Shown in pieces: positions 59,256 to 64,000 of a stretch of DNA of 64,000 nucleotides. The notes under the pieces are model-generated. The model was not told where the DNA came from and did not search any database. It saw only the letters and a list, made by a program, of their open reading frames with translations. The stretch is from the NCBI GenBank assembly GCA_030533445.1, contig CM060081.1, positions 34,670,111 to 34,734,110 of the forward strand. Direction: 5' to 3'. A program made the position numbers and the translations under genes. Source of the DNA: Cyprinodon diabolis (taxonomy: Eukaryota > Chordata > Actinopteri > Cyprinodontiformes > Cyprinodontidae). Within the stretch, counting starts at the first letter, position 1; the number at the start of each line of letters is the position of its first letter.

Positions 59256-61083
59256 TCAGCTTTTCCTTCATAACTTACTGAATATGCACTTTCATACAGC
59301 TTTCACATTGATTACATTTCTTTTTCATCTGTTAGGACTCACCATAAAGATAATGACCTAATAAATCTGTAGGCTTGTAACATTTAAGAAGAAAAGTTCA
59401 GACTTCATTTTTATGGCTTTAGAGCTATGTATAGTGTCATGGTTGCTGAGCAACAGTTAAGCTAATGTAAGGCTGGGAACTGAAAGCCAAATTCCCAGCC
59501 GCTGAATAATTTCTGGCCTTTTGCTCTTTTCAAAGTACCATAGGGGTATTTCATAACCCCCCCTAAAACATGCCAGGCTAAGACGCCTCAAAAATGTTAA
59601 GTTCAGTCAGGTTCCATTCAACCCTGGCAGTTTTGGTTTTCCTGCCTTGAAAAGAGCATCACCACAGCAACATGTTGCTGCTAAGGTTGTGAACATTTTC
59701 TGTGACAATTTTTGCTGTAACCTATGACCAAGTTATACCATTTTAACAAATATGCTAATTCTAAATGCTCAGAAGTCCACATCAAACCCCCTTTGAATTC
59801 AGTTTGACATTAGGAAAGCTGTGACTGCATCTGCATTGTAGCAGGTAGCATGAGAGAGTGGAGATTGGAATTTGGACTTCATTTAGTTGCATTTTAAAAG
59901 TTGTGCGAATATTTACAATTTCTCAAAGTTATTTGTCCAGTTACAAGGATAAAGCTAGCCATTCCTGATGTATGTGAAAATAAGAGGAAATCCCTAGACA
60001 AAGACCTTTAAACACCCAGTGCAATGTTTGAAATAATGCTCATTCCATCGGCTGATAAGGACATCATTTATCATTTCTCCAAATTACAATATATTACTAT
60101 TATATTCATTTAAGTTACAAACATACAGTACACTTGTGTGCTGCATAAAAAATATGTCTACTTTTAGAAACCTTTTGTTGAGACTTTGACTCTTAGAAGT
60201 TCAGATGAACCCTTTGGTTTGTTTAACATTTGCATATGCAGATGATAGACTTGTTATAAGGTACTGATGTGATAACAGAACAAAAAAAAGAAGACCAATG
60301 GGAAATGAGAGGGGAGAATGGGATTTACCATTTTTTTTAAATTAAGAGGATATTAGGGCGACTTCCTTCAAGCTTTTGGACAGGAGAGGTTAGGAAGTTC
60401 TTTGTTGCCGTCTCATTCCAGTATAAACGTATTGCGAAAGCGAGAGACAGACAAAGCTATTTGTACCTCAAAGATGTGAATCAAAAGTAATGAAATTAGT
60501 TTGGATGCTTCAAAAGTTGCCTGTAAAACTCTGGATTCCTGTAAAGACAGTGGGAAAGCTGAAACCTGAGATGTAATAACGCCTTTTTGTGTATTCTGTG
60601 CGTGAGATGTAAGAATAAAGCAGTAAGTATGAATCCTTTTTTCTTTGTTCTTATAGCTAAAAAGCAAAAGATTTTAAAAGCGAAAATTGTGCTTTTTGCA
60701 GTCTGGTCCTCATTGATAAAAAGCTTAGCTTGACACACAAGAGAGACAAAATATCAAAGTAAACTTAACCATAATACTTCTGTAAGTGTGAGAAATCTGG
60801 GTTTGGCTGTGCTGATGTTTTTTTAGATCATCCACTGACCCAGTGATCTCAGGAAAAAAATGTGATAAACATTTGAAGAGAGTTCAAAGTCTGCTTGAGA
60901 TGTTGAGGCATGAATGAGTAGTGAGAGTATTACAGCTGGTCCAAAAATATTTAAACATCCAGTAAGTAAACCAGTAAGCTCGATTTATTTCTAACAAATC
61001 ATTTTATGATTTAGTTAAAGTATTGAACAAAACCATAAATAAACACCGTTTTTGCTTCTGTACAGTGCTTGAAAGGGCCATTT

Positions 61084-61426
61084 TTAGAGGTGTAGAGGAG
61101 GATGTTCACTAATTTTTAAAAGACCCCCCTTCTCCACTTAAAAAAATCCACATGCACAACCCTGTACCCGCTCCCGAAATGGAACGCCATTAAACGTGAG
61201 CAAGAGTTTAAAAGTCTGTTTAAACTCTGTTTAAAAGTTGCTGTTTCTATTGCTCATACAAGCTTACGTTCCACAAGAAGATTTGCAAATGATGTCAGAC
61301 ACCGGTAAGTGAAAACTGGTATGAGCACATAGGACGGCCTTACGTGAACAAATCACTAGAATGATTGACAATTAGCAGGGCCACTTGAACCACTTGGAAA
61401 AAGAACATCCTCCTCTATACCTTTAA
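61084..61426 (-). mobile_element. TTAA-type MITE, relative of 42079-43003
   Basis: The right end reads, inverted, TTAAAGGTATAGAGGAGGATG; the left end is TTAGAGGTGTAGAGGAGGATG. Internal CACATGCACAACCCTGTACC matches the reverse complement of GATACAGGGTTGTGAATGTG at 42916-42936, so the two copies are in opposite orientation. The left TTAA has become TTAG. Confidence 0.65.
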
Positions 61427-62285
61427 GCCTTAAAATTCCCAAAGGAAAAATCTTGCTCAAATTGTTTGTAAAATTATTCAAAAAAACAACAACCAAACAC
61501 TGAGATCAAGAAGCATTTTTACAAACACAAAGACGTCATTATGATTTTTAAACAAAGGTGCTGGCTGAATGACTGAATGCAGTGTGAAACGCCTGAACTT
61601 GATAGAGTGCTAATTATGCACAGTCAATTTTTACAATTTCTTTGTTATAACAGACACGAGCAACATTACTGAACCTAATTATTCTATTTCACACACCCTT
61701 CTTCACACTCTAGTTACACCAAGATCCCATGCCAGAGGAAGTCTGACCTGTGCCCAGAGGTTACAGGTTGAGAACTGTGGCTTCATTGCAAATGTACTGT
61801 ATACGTTTACATGCCAGATATCCCTGGACAATCTGGAAATTCTTTTTAAAGGCTACATTTTCCTGTTTTCAGTTCATTAGCTTTAACAGTAGAGAGAAAA
61901 AAGGAATAATGTGTAATAGTTTTTTTCATTTTTTTTTTTTCTTTAGGAGCAAGTCAACATCATTCCTTACTCTGGTTAAGATCTGGGCTTGGTCTCAGCT
62001 GATAGATTGACAGCTACAATAATACTGGCGGTAACACCAACCTCAGAAAGTGATCATGGTGATGATGATTCACCAGAGAGAGGAGATATTGGCAAAGAGG
62101 GAAAGGGTCTGTGGAAAACACGCATCAGCCATATTTTTCCAGGAGCAGTTTTATTAGAACACTGTACAACATCCATGCATACAGTTTATTAAAACACAGT
62201 AAGCAAGCTTTAAATATGTAGTGTCAAAGTACATTGACTCTTTTCGAGTTATTACAACAACTGGAGTAAGATATACACTATGTAG

Positions 62286-62351
62286 AGAGTTAAGTTAACA
62301 CCAATTTAGAGTGGGACCAAATGCACTCACCTTGGTGTTAAACTTAACTCT
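62286..62351. repeat. Short inverted repeat, 19-20 bp arms
   Basis: AGAGTTAAGTTAACACCAA (62286-62304) pairs with TTGGTGTTAAACTTAACTCT (62332-62351) around a 27-bp loop. It is probably the core of a small MITE rather than a functional RNA. Confidence 0.6.
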
Positions 62352-63916
62352 TAAAGTGTCACTTTTACACTGCTAAAATTACTGGGAAAACAGGTTTATT
62401 TTGGGCTGGTGTGTCTTTTAACCTTAATTCTGAGTTTAAAACATTAAATTACTGACGATAAATGATGGAACACAAGGAAAAAGTTCATGGCTAATAAAGC
62501 TATTTTACAAAATTCGTTAGCCGTCTGGTGAATTTAAGACTCTTTAGATACATTTGTGATATTATACTTCATTTGGTTTACTGAAGAAATAAAACCTGAC
62601 AATTTAGCTCCAGTATCATCAATTAAAGACCAAAGGTTAGGAAGATAGACTGCAGGCTACTGAAACGCTGACCTCTTTCCAGACAGCCTCCTAACAGCAT
62701 AGAAATACTCAGTTCTCTCGTCCATTAAGCCAGTCTAATGACTCTTCATCATGATTGGTTTGATTTCTAGTTTCCTGCTTCTTTTCCTTCTAACTTTCTT
62801 CCTCTTCCTTTCCCTCCCCTGTAGTCTTCTTGATTTGCCCTCACGTCTCTGCTCTTTTTATTTTAATTTTATTCTCCTGCTCAACAACCTGCCAGGTTGC
62901 AGTGTAGCTCGACATGACTTTGCTGTCCCATTACGAGCTTGACCTCAATCCATTTACTGCCTCGACACTCACCATCACTCTGATGGTGCGTACTGCAAAA
63001 ACAGATTCATGCATGAATAAAAGAAGAACCCTTTCTGCAAGTTCTATTAACTTATCGGGAAAATAAGACAAAATATCAGGGTTTGTTTTTGTGTGTCGTT
63101 AGACCCTCAGGGGGTTGATAAATCTGAAGAAATGATAATACGATGTACGCTAAGTCATACACTGTCATAGTCAGCAGACAAGGAATGGCATTAAGCTCAA
63201 TTTGGATTTTCGACATTAAATTCTCTGAGAGACAAAAAAAAAATGTCTCTGAAAAGACCTTTCTCTGTTGTGAAATTTACAGGTATGTACCTAATTGTTA
63301 AAGGTGCCAGAGGCAGTTTGTTGTAATAGATGAATGAGACAAATGAGTTGTAAAGACGACAGGGAGACCAGAGCAGCAGTAAGGAGGGAGGAGGAAGAAA
63401 TGAACAGAGTTAGTATCACAGATCTTTCCTCCCTTTTTTTTCGCCTTGAGTTTTATTTCTTTGAAGCAGGGCACAAAGAAAAGTCAGATGACGTGGAGAA
63501 TATTTGCTCAGGTGTAAATAAATTACAAAAGCACTATAATTTACTATTGACCTGCTAGCATTTCCAAGTTGTGAACATTTACCCCATAAGTGTACCATCA
63601 GAGCAAAATACAGAGCACTCCAGCAGAGTGACTCATGCTTCATGTTATTCTCAACAGCTAAAAAACAAGCTTCCTTCCAGTAAGGAAAAAATCCAACATC
63701 ACAACCAACTGTGAGTTTTATCATTGTACAGAAACTGTTTGCTGTTAATCTAAAAAAGCAGCAATTTAAAACTATAGTAAATTTATTACCAAACTGAATA
63801 TCATTTTGTTAAATACCCTAACCCTAACCACACAGAGTATTCAATCGGTTTACCTCCTTTTTTTAAATACAAATCAATTAAGTGCACAATGTAAAGTGAG
63901 AGAGGAAAGGGAAAGA

Positions 63917-63920
<4 letters not shown>

Positions 63921-64000
<80 letters not shown>
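63921..64000. repeat. CT and TA compound microsatellite
   Basis: About 25 CT units are followed by a TA tract running off the window edge. Confidence 0.95.

Larger units (their letters stand above)
57179..64000 (-). other. kcnd3: kcnd3 upstream intron, continuing past the window
   Basis: I looked for the pore/S6 exon (residues such as GYGDMVPKTIAGKI) on the minus strand and did not see it. The interval contains several MITEs and an L2 tail listed separately, an A run at about 58832-58855, and AT-rich DNA. Confidence 0.6.

Noticed and set aside
62885..63000. Tiny 20-bp exon-like stretch between TTTTTGCAG and GTGAGT on the minus strand
   Set aside because: Too short and does not match any Kv4 sequence; chance splice signals.
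63815..63832. CCCTAACCCTAACC, telomere-like
   Set aside because: Only two units, so it gives no support for an interstitial telomere.

Overview
The window is vertebrate nuclear DNA, most likely from a teleost fish. It is AT-rich and intron-dominated, and carries typical fish interspersed repeats: a Tc1 element with an open transposase, an L2/CR1-type LINE, hAT and TTAA-flanked MITEs, a Penelope-like relic, an R4/Dong-type LINE tail and TA/GATA microsatellites. The species cannot be read from the sequence.

Two host genes are recognisable, both on the minus strand and in tandem. The complete coding part of inka2 (fam212b, inhibitor of the kinase PAK4) lies in two exons, 18242-18313 and 4985-6244, separated by a 12-kb intron. 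The four 3'-most coding exons found for kcnd3 (voltage-gated A-type K+ channel Kv4.3) lie at 57077-57178, 50288-50380, 48381-48640 and 41555-41792. They encode the cytoplasmic C-terminus. The membrane part of the channel lies beyond the right edge. A KCND3-INKA2 neighbourhood in the same orientation is also known in mammals, so this is conserved synteny.

Layout: 1-1322 Tc1 element in a TA repeat; 1740-4984 repeats and the inka2 3' flank; 4985-18313 inka2, with repeats in its intron (L2 tail, a 1.5-kb hAT element with an 8-bp target duplication, and a three-level nested insertion at 12975-13800); 18314-18800 probable inka2 promoter; 18801-41554 intergenic. The intergenic part is dominated by an inverted repeat of about 12.5 kb (arms 23145-29059 and 30426-35674, spacer 1.4 kb). 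Then 41555-64000 holds the 3' half of kcnd3. Its last intron carries a nearly full-length LINE in antisense orientation (about 43185-48126).

The most unusual structure is the inverted repeat. Its arms look nearly identical by eye over 5-6 kb but carry private changes: a 1.1-kb segment missing from the right arm and a LINE tail inserted only in the right arm. It is therefore a real, aged structure rather than a simple assembly fold-back. Each arm also carries a mirrored candidate terminal exon with acceptor, stop and AATAAA that I cannot assign. A second orphan exon-like segment lies at 20713-20835. I found no CRISPR array, operon, tRNA or rRNA.
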